Assembly: GCA_934045075.1 (NCBI GenBank)
Contig: OW203740.1
Location: forward strand, 17,745,878 to 17,809,877
DNA: 64,000 nucleotides
From: Yponomeuta sedellus
Taxonomy: Eukaryota > Arthropoda > Insecta > Lepidoptera > Yponomeutidae
Direction of reading: 5' to 3'
Shown piece after piece: positions 42,901 to 52,080 of this stretch; position 1 is the first letter of the stretch, and each line of letters starts with the position of its first letter. The notes under the pieces were generated by a model. That model worked only from the letters and a program-made list of their open reading frames with translations. It was not told where the DNA came from and did no database searches. The position numbers and the translations under genes were made by a program.

Positions 42901-45900
42901 GCTTGGGAACAACAATCAACTTATCATACTTAAGGTAGGCTCTGTTTCCTTTATCTATTTCTTCTTTTAACTTTCCTTGGAGGCTGCGTCTTATTTCTAA
43001 CACTTCCTTTGTGTAGTCTTCAGTTATGTAGTGGGCAGTAAGATTCTTTTTATTTTTCAGTATATTTAGCTTCGTGGAGAATGTCTTAAGGCTCACCTAC
43101 ACCGGTGTTATATCTTTGTTTTTCTCACCCATTCTTCGAATAGAATCAATATCTTGAGTTTGTAATGACATATGAGCACCTTTGAGCACTGTTAAAACTT
43201 TTTCCATGATACCTTCGTTTTCGTTTTGCTCTATTCCATGTATAACTATATTATTTCGCTTCAGTTGTTTCTCCATGATTCTAGTTTTCTGTTCTAACAT
43301 CTCCACTTTTCTAGATAATTCATTATTTTTTTCTTCTAATTCGACCATTCTTCCTTCAAAAGTTTGTTTGATTGCATTTGTGATTTCATCGGTCTGCGAT
43401 TTCATTTCCATCTTCATTTTTTCGAAGAACATTGTCATCTTGTGGTCAATCATATTTTCAATTTCAGTTTGTGGGTTCATTTTCTTCCAACTTGTTGGTT
43501 TTTTCTTTTGCTGGCAACACTGATTCTTTGACAGATGACACTTTGTTGTGGTGACTTTCGTTTTTCTTATTGAGGGTGGTTATGAAAACCAGAATTTTGC
43601 TTCTGTCACTGTCTATCTTTATCAACCAATATCTAAGTTTTCTTGATCAACTCAGGCGAAATAACTAATTAGAAATGTACTTTAGTAAGTTTATTCGGGA
43701 ATCACACACTTTTTCGCTTCTCACAGCTGGTTTGTGCACACTTTTGTAATATTTTTTCCGGAGCCAACGACAACACGACTTTCTTTACGTTGCTTTACAC
43801 GACGGCTTTATACAAAGATTGCTTTCAAAGGCTTTTTGTTACTCTTCTTTTTTACGTTTCCTTTCTGGTCCCCCTCCAATCAGACCTCTTCAGTATACTT
43901 TTTAGTCCACATTTTTTTTTTTGCCATTCAGCGTACATGCTCTAGTGCAGTGCAAAAAAGGTCTGTTATTTAAAAGCTAAAGTTTATTTTAGTTTGAGTA
44001 TTGTTGTGCCCAAAAGGCCAGTTATGCGCCACTGACTGACCTATTGTAATATGGATAGTGCTTTGCTCCATGTAAAGCTGAACACCTTGGTCACATAAAT
44101 TTTAACACCTAGTAACAATGGAAAACCAAAGAAAAAGTATCTGAGCATTGAATCTGAGGGTTCGGTTAGTAATAAACATGAATTATACTAACCCTCAATG
44201 CTTCGTGGGACATTTTTGTCTTATTTATTACTAACTAGGTACAGTTTAGCTTCGTCAGGATGCTATCTGTTTCCTTGCCATTTTTTTTTAAATCCATTCA
44301 GAAGTGTAGTTGTGAAAAGGTAACAGACACACTTATAATACTAGTTTAGAAAAGATTAATCATTCTTTATATTTATTACATTTATAAAATCATGCAGAAT
44401 AGGCATTTAAGCAGTCAATTTACAGTACCCATACCAAATCCCCACCAAATACTGAATTCACCAAAAACAACACGCAAAAAAACATAAATTAAATTAAAAC
44501 TCCACGGTCCCCAGACACCATGCTGCAACAAGTTCTACATGTGCCGCTACTGTCACGATGAGAAAGAGCAGCACTACTTCAACCGCAAGTCCGTCACGGA
44601 GCTCATCTGCACCGAGTGTGACACACGGCAGAAAGTGCAGGCCAAGTGCGAGAATTGTGGCGTAACATTCGGAAAGGTAAATTGTGCATGTTCAGATCCA
44701 ATCTGTCAGTCTACACTTATCCACTGCTGACCATAAGTCTCCCCAAGTCATGCCAGTGATTTAACATGCACATGACAGGTCCAATAAAAAATGTTCTAAG
44801 TCTTTGTCTTTGTGTATCCTCTTGTTCGTATTGCGAGTGTGTGAAACAGGACCTAGAACTTAGATCTATCTGTAAAGGAACAGCGGTCGCGCGGAGGGTG
44901 GCGCCGCGCTCGTATTGCGTATAGCCTGTCCATTTTAGACTTCGTCGTCGTGAGGCTATACTAGTCCACTGCCGGACATAGCCCTTCCCTAATGAGCGCC
45001 ATAGCGCCCTGTCTTCAGCTTGCCGCATCCAGCATATGCCTGCAGTTTTTCACAGATCGTCATACCACCTAGTCGGAGGGCGTCCTACACGTTTGCCGAG
45101 TCGCGGTCTCCTCCAACGGTTGTCGGTTCTTCGCGAGATATGGCCAGCCCACTGCCATTTCAGCTTGCTGATTCTCTGAGCTATGTCGATAACTTTGGTT
45201 CTCTGTCGGATACATTCGTTGCGAATCTTATCCTTCAGGGAAACTCCGAGCATAGCATATTGTAGACTTCGTATGAGAACCTTATTGCTTTGTCATATAG
45301 AGTCTATAAATCTGTAAGACGCTCCTTAACTCCTTAGACCTGCCGTAAATTTTAACAGTATTTTTTTATTTTTTGATGCGACGTGATGCTCATACATATT
45401 TAAATTTAGTTATATATTAAGTCGGCTCTAGTCCCGACTATTTATTAAGTCAGTAATAATAATTTGTAAAAACTGATAAGAAAATTAAGTAATTAACAAC
45501 AAATTAATTTTCTTAGCACTTTTCAGTTGTTTCTCTAATAAAATCTATTTTATGCTAAGCCAAGCTGTAAGTTATCCTTGAGATTAAAATAAAATGTCCA
45601 ATTCTTTTCCAGTATACTTGTCTCATCTGCAACTTGTTCGATGACGAGGACAAGCGGCAGTACCACTGCGATGGCTGCGGCATATGCCGCGTGGGCGGCC
45701 GCGACCGCTTCTTCCACTGCGAGCGCTGCAACATGTGTCTGCCGGTGCAACTGCAGACTGTTGGACATCGGGTAAGGAAGTCAAAGCAAATGATCATTAT
45801 TTCATTTCAACGTAAACACGCGTGCCCACCGCAGATTGGCTATTTCAAGCGCTGAGGTGTTTGTACATATTGACACTCAACCCGCCCACCATTCAACAGA

Positions 45901-48900
45901 GTGCTTAGTGCGAGTTTGACAGATCCAATCGAATAACTTTACTACCGCGTTAATCGAGCATTGAGTAGTGAGTATGAGTAAGTTAACCGTTCGAACTGGC
46001 AAAACGCTGTCACAGTACAACTCGCACTCGCGTTTATTCGTGTTTTGGCTGGTAAACGTGTACACTTCTCAACGTAAACCATTACAACTCGCACTCAACA
46101 ATTTTAATTTCCATACTTGTCGCTAGGTGGCGCTTCCTCGATGCCATAGAAATATGAGTTTACGTTAACGCGATCGAGTAGTTAAAAAACTCGCACTTAG
46201 CACTCAGACCTTATTGTATGAATGAAGACTTATTGCATGTATTGTACACATTGAAAGAGGTTAGACATGTCTCTCTCTCATTTCCACAGTCATTAATATT
46301 TTTGTTGTTTACCTTCAATGACATATTTTAAACGTTCGCGACTTGTACACATAGTTAGAATATTTTCGGGGCTTAATCGCGTAGTAATTTGTTGCTATTT
46401 TATCAGTGACCACGATGACTGTAACGTCGTCGAAACGTCGAGGTAAAATAGCAATAAATTACTACGCGATTAAGCCCCGAAAATATTCTAACTATACCTT
46501 CAATGAGTTATTTACTAAAGAGTTTGCTACGTTGTTACGTCGCCCACACCCACCATCTCCGATTGGGTCGGCCACCTTTCTATAGTCTGTTAGCTTTTAG
46601 AATATACCTCGGCTATTATCGGATAGAATCGTGTATATTCGTGTAATAGAAATATCGGAACTAATATGACACTTAATTTAGAAATCAGAACTCGATCATC
46701 AGTACAAAAACCGGCGAAAATTGTCGAAAACCGAAGCCTACTCTAGAGGCCGAGGTATATTCTGAAAGCTAACAGACTAATGTCGCTTGGAACCCAGTCA
46801 ATGGCTAGTTTTGCCCACCTGGCTGGGCCTATATCTCACCTGGTCGGAGGGCGTCCTACACTACGTTTGCCGAGTTGCCGTCTCCACTCAAGAACACGTC
46901 CATTATTTATCGAACTGAAAATTACTTCCCAGTGCGTGGAGAACGTATCTCGCTCCAACTGCCCTGTCTGCCTGGAAGACATCCACACGTCACGAATTCC
47001 GTGCCACATTCCTGACTGCGGGCACCTGCTTCACCGGCCCTGCTTCGAGCAGCTCCTCCACTCGGGACACTACGCCTGCCCTACTTGTCAGACCAGCATG
47101 ATCGATATGACGAATGTAAGTTCATTAATCCTATTTAGAGCCTATTTAGAGGCTAAAAATTCCACCCATGCCGGGATTCGGACCCGCGACCTCTGGCTAT
47201 CCGTGTCATTAATCCTACTAATATTTGTGAAGCTCTTTGGACGTTTGTTATCCATCGAGCCATAGGATACTTGATAACCCGGTCAAGCGTTCCCATGACA
47301 ATTTCTTAACGCTGGTAAAGCCGCGGGTTGAAGCGGGTTAAATATAATAATAATTTAAACAATAGGCAGTGGCAGTGGGCTGACACAATATAGGTTTCAT
47401 GTGTCCTCAGATTATGGAAGAGGATTTAAAAATCTTTCGTTATGCCTATGGTTTCTCTTCTTCTTTTTCAGGCTTCATTATGTAGTCCACTGCTGGACAT
47501 AGCCTTCCCCTAATGAGCGCCATAGCGCCCTGTCTTCAGCTTGCCGCATCCAGCATCTGCCTGCAGTTTTTCGCAGATCGTCATCCCACCTAGTCGGAGG
47601 GCGTCCCACACTACGTCTGCCGAGTCGCGGTCTCCACTCAAGGACACGTTTGCTCCAACGGTTGTCGGTTCTTCGCGAGATATGGCCAGCCCACTGCCAC
47701 TTCAGCTTGCTAATTCTCTGAGCTATGTCGATAACTTTGGTTCTCTGTCGGATGCATTCGTTACGAATCCTATCCTTCAGAGAAACTCCGAGCATAGCTC
47801 TCTCCATAGCTCGCTGAGCGACTTTGAACTGGTGGACCAGCCCTTTCGTGTGTGTCCATGTCTCGGCTCCGTAGGTCATCCATCACAGGTAGGATGCACT
47901 GGTTGAAAACTTTCGTTTTCAAACATTGCGGTATGGATGACGAGAAGACTCGGCGTAGCTTCCCAAACGCTGCCCAGCCCAGCTGGATCCTCCTCTTGGC
48001 CTCCCTCTCGAAATTGTTTTTACCTAACTGCAAAATCTGCCCGAGATAAATGTATTCGGAAACGATTTCGAGAAGGTGACCATGTACGACGACCGGTCTC
48101 GGATCAATGTGGCCGTTGATCAGTATTATATTACTTGTATTTTATTGAAAAATTGGTACTATTTTTTTATAAAATTAAATCAGTGTTGTAATTTCCCCTA
48201 ATATCATTGAATCTTTGATTATTTGGTACTGTACTCATATTAATTAGCCACGCCACATCCTAATAAGCTAATAATATGTGTAATTTCCAGTTGTGATCGC
48301 AATGACACAATTTTATGTTCTTTGTGATTTCTAAGATCTGTTTAAGTTTTGTGTTTTGTTGGATGATTTTATATTTTATGTATTGTGTGGTCAAATAAAT
48401 GAATGTTGTTATTTTCTTTCCAAGACCGTATTTTCTAACATCTACCAATACTCATACATAATTCTATTTTGTATTATTTCTGTTCTTTTTTCTATTTATG
48501 GTATAAATACACCAATAATTTATTCTATACACGCACCTCACTATCACAACAATGAAATCAATGCCTTTAAAGAATTTTATTTCTTGTTCCGCCTCAGTTA
48601 TGGAGCTACCTGGACTCCGAAGTCGCCGCAACGCCAATGCCACCGGAATACGCCGACTACAAGGCGACAATACTTTGCAAAGACTGTCACAAGGTAACAC
48701 TATCTACAAAGCTAATCTAGCCTCCGCTGACCGTTACCGAGTCTTATCTTTCTATAGTAGTCTAGAAATAAAGTGAAATAGCGAGATCACACACATAGAA
48801 ATAAAGTAAAATAGCGAGATCACAAACTATAGAAATAAAATTAAATAGCGAGATCACACACATAAAAAATAGTAAAATAGCGAGATCACAAACTATAGAA

Positions 48901-50881
48901 ATAAAATTAAATAGCGAGATCACACACATAAAAAATAGTAAAATAGCGAGATCACAAATCACAGGAATAAAGTAAAATAGCGAGATCACAAACTATAGAA
49001 ATAAAATTAAATAGCGAGATCACACACATAAAATATAGTAAAATAGCGAGATCACAAATCACAGGAATAAAGTAAAATAGCGAGATCACAAACTATAGAA
49101 ATAAAATTAAATAGCGAGATCACACACATAAAAAATAGTAAAATAGCGAGATCACAAATCACAGGAATAAAGTAAAATAGCGAGATCACAAACTATAGAA
49201 ATAAAATTAAATAGCGAGATCACACACATAAAAAATAGTAAAATAGCGAGATCACAAATCACAGGAATAAAGTAAAATAGCGAGATCACAAACTATAGAA
49301 ATAAAATTAAATAGCGAGATCACAAATCACAGGAATAAAGTAAAATAGCGAGATCACAAACTATAGAAATAAAATTAAATAGCGAGATCACAAATCACAG
49401 GAATAAAGTAAAATAGCGAGATCACAAACTATAGAAATAAAATTAAATAGTTATGAAAAATTTTTTGCTATGCCGGAAAAAAATAATCAGTTATCCTATG
49501 CGCGCGCATTGCGATCGGCCACAGACTAAAGGGATGAGATTTTTTTTCCGCGCATAGGTTTTGCGCCTATTCTGCCACGTACAACATGGAGAATTTAAAG
49601 TTTTCTTTTATTACAGAGAAAACAAAAGTTATATTTGAGTGAAAGTTTTATTTATTTAACACGTACGATTTAAAACTATCTATTTAAATAAGAAGTTGTA
49701 TGAAATGAGCAAGCAATAGGAACATTAATTTATATGTTCTATTGAAAACGACCTTTTTTTTTGAATAAAAACTTTTTTAAGAACAAAGCAACTCGACCAA
49801 TAAAATTAAAAACAAAATCTAGGCGGTATGGGCTTAAGCTCTTAGCCTTTTCCATAAAGGAAAAAAAGTTACAAAAAAAAAAACTATGACTCACTATTGA
49901 TTGAGTTAAAGTAATGAAAAAGTCACAGTTTGATTATGGGTGTCATGCCACTTTATGAGCAAGTGTCTTGAAAAAGTTATTATTATGACTTAACTAATTC
50001 CGACGTAATGAGATAATATAGTGACTGGTTTTCTCTCGTTTCAGCTGTCAACAGTAAAGTTTCACGTGGTGGGACTGAAATGCCAGCACTGCGGCGCTTA
50101 CAACACTTGTCAGACGAACGGATTTCATAAGTCAGTTTCATTCACGCACATTTACATACTTATTAAGTGGCAATGTAGATTTATGTGGTCAACGTCGCAG
50201 GCGTTTATAATTCAGTTCAGCGTGGGCACGCTGTAATGTAAAGAGAAAATGTCAGGCCTGTGCCAAGGTGCCCTGCAGGCAGTGGTCTATATTCGAGATG
50301 CTTCAAAACGATCCGACTGAAACTACAGTGTCCAATTTCGACTAAATTGTAAATAATGCCAGTCAGCCTACAATTTTATAACTTATTTTGTTTACTTGTA
50401 TGGTTGTATCAATCAGCATGAACTTGACGCTGGTGCATTATTGTGGTATGTACTCATTAAAGTGGAGACCTGACGCCTATGAAAGGCGGAGCCAATTGAA
50501 TACGTATTTATTGAAATATCTTTACTTTTACGCTGTGCTCTTTTTTCGTACTTCATGTTTGTGATGTCCTTATCTGGTTACCTTCCTCAGCACAGGGTAC
50601 CCTACTTAGGTATCAGGACGAGTGACTCTGTTTTGTGGATGTTATTATTATTATTGTCTGTGGAAGATTATAATTTGCCGTACCTCCACAGAGACGCCCC
50701 AGCCGACCCAACGGAGGCGACCGAGTCGACCTCGAGTTCAACCTCAAGTTCAACCTCGACGTCAACCTCGACCTCGTCCTCAAACTCTAGCAGCCGCGGT
50801 GGCGCTTCGCCCGGGCCCAGCGCGGAGCCCCGCGGCGAGCTGCCCCGAGCCAACCCGCTTGACGAGCCGCCACAGGCCTGA
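30880..50881 (+). CDS. RCHY1: RING finger and CHY zinc-finger E3 ubiquitin ligase (Pirh2)
   Basis: Ubiquitin ligase of the Pirh2 family, which ubiquitinates p53-type and other substrates in nucleus and cytoplasm. Exons 30880-30990, 44515-44676, 45613-45771, 46933-47115, 48598-48693, 50045-50130 and 50692-50881 join in phase to 328 residues, against about 260 in human. Order: CHY finger ([22 protein letters not shown]), CTCHY region ([30 protein letters not shown]), RING-H2 ([28 protein letters not shown]) and a C-terminal rubredoxin-like zinc ribbon ([20 protein letters not shown]). All zinc ligands look present. The C-terminus adds a serine/threonine-rich low-complexity tail missing in vertebrates. 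Intron 1 is 13.5 kb because of nested retroelements. Confidence 0.95.
31059..31148 (+). CDS. Possible alternative terminal exon of RCHY1 (unproven)
   Basis: Preceded by CAATCGCAG and in phase with exon 1, 30 codons encode a basic tail beginning [20 protein letters not shown] and ending VNEPL-stop (TAA 31146-31148). It would give a 66-residue short product without RING. The intron would be only 68 bases. It could equally be a relic exon of another gene. Confidence 0.3.
   Translation, partial: GTAKFKHMRRRRKHEKYEFEQQSGVNEPL
31149..31425. other. RCHY1 intron 1, 5' end
   Basis: No further exon or repeat recognised. Confidence 0.4.
31587..32628 (-). pseudogene. RTE reverse transcriptase, C-terminal part
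   Basis: Resumes [20 protein letters not shown], then [20 protein letters not shown] and the catalytic [45 protein letters not shown] and [17 protein letters not shown] before a stop at 31587. The active-site aspartates are intact. Only the LTR insertion disrupts the domain. Confidence 0.88.
32633..34530 (-). repeat. 3' LTR of the gypsy element
   Basis: 1898 bases, TGTAGCG... to ...ATGACA on the - strand. One base difference noticed against the 5' LTR (32976 T, 39579-39583 G region). Contains the extra 260-base segment (about 32660-32930). Confidence 0.9.
34531..34546 (-). other. Polypurine tract of the gypsy element
   Basis: On the - strand CTGGGGTGGGGTGTGA immediately precedes the 3' LTR, as expected for the plus-strand primer. 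Confidence 0.7.
34616..35610 (-). repeat. Two tandem repeat arrays inside the gypsy element
   Basis: Array 1 (34860-35160): units sharing TTCAGTTTGGCACCCTCGCC then ACTGACTCT, about 65 bases apart. A related CAATCGTCGCTGACTTTAAA unit is at 34630. Array 2 (35285-35590): units sharing GTGACTGGAACAACAA, CAGACTTCCATGCAC, about 95-115 bases apart. Non-coding, between integrase and 3' LTR. Confidence 0.75.
36384..38027 (-). pseudogene. Gypsy RNase H and integrase; truncated pol
   Basis: Begins abruptly at the tail of the reverse transcriptase. RNase H/connection: [47 protein letters not shown]. Integrase: [20 protein letters not shown] with CDTC (HHCC), catalytic D in MLSIDIIG, D in [10 protein letters not shown] and E in [12 protein letters not shown] at 36384-36386 stops the frame in the integrase C-terminal domain, but the same frame stays open below it to about 36200 ([18 protein letters not shown]), so the stop is probably a mutation. 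Protease and reverse transcriptase core absent. Confidence 0.85.
38009..39076 (-). CDS. Gypsy gag with zinc knuckle
   Basis: 355 residues. Capsid-like helical region (residues about 90-255: [60 protein letters not shown]), then a spacer with repeated NISK-type units (about 262-305). A CCHC knuckle ([14 protein letters not shown]) and a second degenerate one ([14 protein letters not shown], lacking the histidine) follow. The start may be a few codons later, at MEGSDKNF. The frame overlaps the next by 19 bases because of the deletion that joined them. Confidence 0.88.
   Translation of the reverse strand: MVYFWDLIFIMEGSDKNFVSRDERVVSNNMATQTLNIVTSEPESLNLLENHPHLDMIDVTVPLAADANVNSSSVTRADYANTALFQTKLNKYVDLTKSKLKFDGSTCVREFIQRLEEFRLARDVDSDLIVRAFTEVLDGIALQWYRTIRERVHSWFTLKVELLKQFDKLDFDYQTELALRTRKQLPTESLANFIVEISYLNNNLSNPLGFLTLFEIIRHNILPTYAVHLIGRNITSLDSLTRLGREVEQFLPPAPVLTSISNISKNANISKNSTISKFPNISKISNVSNKSNFSSNTNVVQSEVICMKCQKTGHHFKFCKEFLGIVCFRCRKQGVTALECDKCNPFVEASCPKNL
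39478..39499 (-). other. Probable primer-binding region of the gypsy element
   Basis: Directly inside the 5' LTR the - strand reads CGCCAAGCGAACAGGGACTT. GAACAGGGAC is the core of a lysine-tRNA-type primer site, displaced by several bases from the LTR edge. Match incomplete, so the primer is only suggested. Confidence 0.4.
39500..41136 (-). repeat. 5' LTR of the gypsy element
   Basis: 1637 bases, TGTAGCG... to ...ATTACA on the - strand. Matches 32933-34530. Compared with the other LTR it lacks about 260 bases near its U5 end, between two A-rich runs. Confidence 0.9.
41140..41771 (-). pseudogene. RTE reverse transcriptase, N-terminal part
   Basis: [80 protein letters not shown] and YYLAFVDY are reverse-transcriptase blocks 1-3. 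The frame is cut by the LTR insertion at 41137. Below that point the frame runs into LTR sequence. Confidence 0.85.
42184..42915 (-). pseudogene. RTE apurinic-type endonuclease domain, N-terminus lost
   Basis: [69 protein letters not shown] and [10 protein letters not shown] match the catalytic blocks of exonuclease-endonuclease-phosphatase domains (GDFN, W..P.G..N.IDFI, S/TDHR). The first block is missing, replaced by fused ORF1 sequence, so this copy is probably inactive. A piece of the family B SINE terminus (42150-42186) abuts the stop. Confidence 0.8.
42818..43480 (-). pseudogene. RTE ORF1-like protein, coiled coil, one in-frame stop
   Basis: Starts [20 protein letters not shown]; residues about 30-80 form a heptad-rich coiled coil ([20 protein letters not shown]). 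A single TAG at 43097-43099 interrupts an otherwise continuous frame which resumes [19 protein letters not shown]. Such ORF1 proteins bind the element RNA. Confidence 0.7.
43951..44514. other. RCHY1 intron 1, 3' end
   Basis: AT-rich, no ORF or repeat recognised before the acceptor GTCCCCAG at 44514. Confidence 0.4.
44515..44676 (+). CDS. RCHY1: RCHY1 exon 2 (CHY finger)
   Basis: 54 codons, phase 0 both sides. [20 protein letters not shown], then [20 protein letters not shown]. Cysteine/histidine spacing of the CHY domain is intact. Confidence 0.95.
44945..45260 (-). mobile_element. RTE LINE 3' fragment
   Basis: The - strand gives [40 protein letters not shown] and [11 protein letters not shown], then the tail CTCATTAGGGAAGGGCTATG. 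In RCHY1 intron 2. Confidence 0.8.
45261..45612. other. RCHY1 intron 2, 3' end
   Basis: AT-rich intron, nothing identified. Confidence 0.4.
45613..45771 (+). CDS. RCHY1: RCHY1 exon 3 (CTCHY region)
   Basis: 53 codons, phase 0. [53 protein letters not shown]. Zinc-ligand spacing matches the family. Confidence 0.95.
45900..46206. mobile_element. MITE, about 310 bp, copy 2 of 2
   Basis: Ends GTGCTTAGTGCGAGTTT and AAACTCGCACTTAGCAC are inverted with one mismatch. Interior nearly identical to 9317-9626. In RCHY1 intron 3. Confidence 0.75.
46351..46495. mobile_element. Near-perfect hairpin element
   Basis: Arms of 53 bases (46351-46403, 46443-46495) starting ATAGTTAGAATATTTTCGGG and its complement differ at about one position. 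The loop of about 38 bases contains TAACGTCGTCGAAACGTCGA. A degraded relative at 2395-2495. Confidence 0.85.
46585..46778. mobile_element. TA-target MITE, family F
   Basis: AGTCTGTTAGCTTTTAGAAT and TATTCTGAAAGCTAACAGAC are inverted ends flanked by TA. In RCHY1 intron 3. 46810-46900 beyond it is a short RTE fragment (GTCGGAGGGCGTCCTACACT). Confidence 0.8.
46933..47115 (+). CDS. RCHY1: RCHY1 exon 4 (RING-H2)
   Basis: 61 codons, phase 0. [55 protein letters not shown]: the complete C3H2C3 RING in one exon. Donor GTAAGT. Confidence 0.96.
47140..47208 (-). mobile_element. Family B SINE fragment
   Basis: CCTATTTAGAGGCTAAAAAT and CCCATGCCGGGATTCGGACC, 25 bases after the RCHY1 exon 4 donor. Confidence 0.65.
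47455..48125 (-). mobile_element. RTE LINE 3' fragment, long
   Basis: The - strand reads [99 protein letters not shown] and [16 protein letters not shown] at 47478. A frameshift near 47880 separates the first two parts. Same family as 22316-25010. In RCHY1 intron 4. Confidence 0.85.
48598..48693 (+). CDS. RCHY1: RCHY1 exon 5
   Basis: 32 codons, phase 0. [32 protein letters not shown]: the W..LD.EVA.TPMP.EY motif that follows the RING in Pirh2, then the first zinc-ribbon cysteines. Confidence 0.93.
48770..49448. repeat. Minisatellite, 20 copies of about 33 bp
   Basis: TAGCGAGATCAC recurs 20 times, separated by three spacer types: ACACATAAAAAATAGTAAAA, AAACTATAGAAATAAAATTAA and AAATCACAGGAATAAAGTAAA. 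In the middle the three types cycle in fixed order, a higher-order unit of about 100 bases. In RCHY1 intron 5. Confidence 0.92.
49449..50044. other. RCHY1 intron 5, 3' end
   Basis: AT-rich with A/T homopolymers; no exon or repeat recognised before the acceptor at 50044. Confidence 0.4.
50045..50130 (+). CDS. RCHY1: RCHY1 exon 6 (zinc ribbon)
   Basis: [29 protein letters not shown]. The donor is taken as GTCAGT at 50131. It is the site that leaves two bases, which the next exon completes in its long open frame. If not spliced here, the frame would run to TAA at 50234-50236. Confidence 0.85.
50692..50881 (+). CDS. RCHY1: RCHY1 exon 7, low-complexity C-terminus
   Basis: Acceptor CTCCACAG. Reads [20 protein letters not shown], then an S/T-N run and [20 protein letters not shown], ending LDEPPQA-stop (TGA 50879-50881). 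Extends the protein beyond the vertebrate end; probably disordered. Coding assignment rests on phase, the GC-rich third position and the clean acceptor. Confidence 0.75.
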
Positions 50882-51545
50882 CCGCGCTAACTGCCCGCTG
50901 ACTGGGCTGTGTACATTCGAACTTTCTCTGGTAAACTATAGCGGGACGAGACTTTGTAGCCAGTTGGTTCTTGTACGGCTAGGATCCCGTGACATGCGAG
51001 TATTCTAAATGATAAACTTACGAAGTTTTGCTTGAAAATTTGTCGATACAATATGCTGTCATCCAGCTCTACGAGCTCTAATTCGACGGGCGGGTAGGCA
51101 GTTCAAACACTCTGATAAAATAAAACGGGCCGAAATTTGTGAGCCAGTTGGTTCTTGTACGACCAGAATCCTGTGACGTAAAGGTATTCTAAATAATAAA
51201 CTTACTAAGTTTTGCTTGAAAATATTGTCAATACAATATGCTGTCATCCAGCTCTACGAGCCGCCCCAGGCCGTACCGCACTAACCCTTCATGTACATTC
51301 AAACATTCTGTGGTAAAATGAAACTAGACGAGATTTTTTAGCCAGTTGGTTCTTGTAGGACCAGAATCCTGTGCCATACAGGTATTCTGAATAATAAACT
51401 TACGAAGTTTTACTCCAAAATATTGTCAATGACCTGATCGCGCTAACTGCGTGCCCGGTGTTCTATGTACAACCGAACATGTGCCGGTAAAGTGCCACGG
51501 GACGATATTCTGTAGCGAATTGCTTCTTGCACGACTTGTACGATA
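50870..51545 (+). repeat. Tandem duplication of the RCHY1 end and 3' UTR (about four copies)
   Basis: AGCCAGTTGGTTCTTGTA recurs near 50957, 51131 and 51340, with a decayed AGCGAATTGCTTCTTGCA near 51513. Each is followed by GTATTCTAAATGATAAACTT-type sequence and GCTGTCATCCAGCTCTACGA. The link GAGCCGCCACAGGCCTGACC at the stop codon reappears as GAGCCGCCCCAGGCCGTACC near 51260 and TGACCTGATCGCGCTAACTG near 51431, so the unit includes the last codons. Period about 180-200 bases. Confidence 0.85.
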
Positions 51546-52080
51546 TATAGTTACAATAAGTACTAAACTAAGTTATTGTGTGGAGTCAGGTGTTACTTTG
51601 CGGGAATCCATAATAGCATTAAAATATGAAAATTACTTTGTGGGATTTTAGGCGGAATTTAGCCTTAGCATAGCAGTAATTTTCACATTTGAATGCAATA
51701 ATCTTTTTCCGGGAATATTACTAATATGCTGTCAACCCGCTCGGGAAAAAATCGAAATAAAATAGCTGTTGCAACCATTTAAATGCCTTTAGTACAGAAT
51801 ATCTGATATTTATTCCGGGAATATTGCCAATAACGCCCGGGCACAACGACAACAGAGCACTAGTGCTTTTTTTACTAACATTTACCGTAAAAGGGCTTAT
51901 CTAGTGCGGCGCGCGTTTTTGCTGTTGTTTAATTCCGGGCATATTTTCGATTTTTCCGGGCACGGCAGTCAGTTGACACGCGTTAAGGAGCTTCGGGGCG
52001 CTCACTAGCGCCACCAATTGAATAAAAATCATAACTTGTTTTATAATTACGTTTTTTTTTTCAATAAGTAAATATGAGAA
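51546..52080. other. Downstream of RCHY1, unclassified
   Basis: Contains CCGGGAATATT repeats (51707, 51815) and TTCCGGGCATATTTTCGA; no ORF. Possibly retroelement leader or LTR sequence. Confidence 0.3.

Larger units (their letters stand above)
31426..43950 (-). mobile_element. RTE-type LINE split by an LTR retrotransposon
   Basis: On the - strand from about 43950: coiled-coil ORF1, endonuclease, reverse transcriptase, and a 3' tail near 31426 with GATTAGATTAGA and ACTCTTTATTGTAC. The host DNA of the LTR insertion is the codon run for FVDYNKAF, exactly restored when 32633-41136 and one TAGT are removed. The reverse-transcriptase frame is open across the join. Lies in RCHY1 intron 1. Left and right borders are approximate. 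Confidence 0.85.

Noticed and set aside
47478..48033. Apparent host ORF on the - strand
   Set aside because: It is the C-terminal part of an RTE reverse transcriptase, also found at 24690 and 45050.
48762..48989. Hydrophobic repetitive ORF on the - strand
   Set aside because: Translation of the minisatellite; the periodic pattern comes from the repeat.
48770..49448. Repeats of about 33 bases with spacers, CRISPR-like at first sight
   Set aside because: The spacers are only three recurring sequences, the array lies in a eukaryotic intron and there are no cas genes. It is a minisatellite.
50131..50236. Read-through of RCHY1 exon 6 to TAA
   Set aside because: The extra residues lack family similarity, and the donor at 50131 joins in phase to a coding-like exon. 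Kept only as a possible isoform.
50555..50691. N-terminal extension of the last RCHY1 exon to an upstream ATG
   Set aside because: A clean acceptor at 50691 gives the phase that fits exon 6, while the upstream sequence looks intronic.
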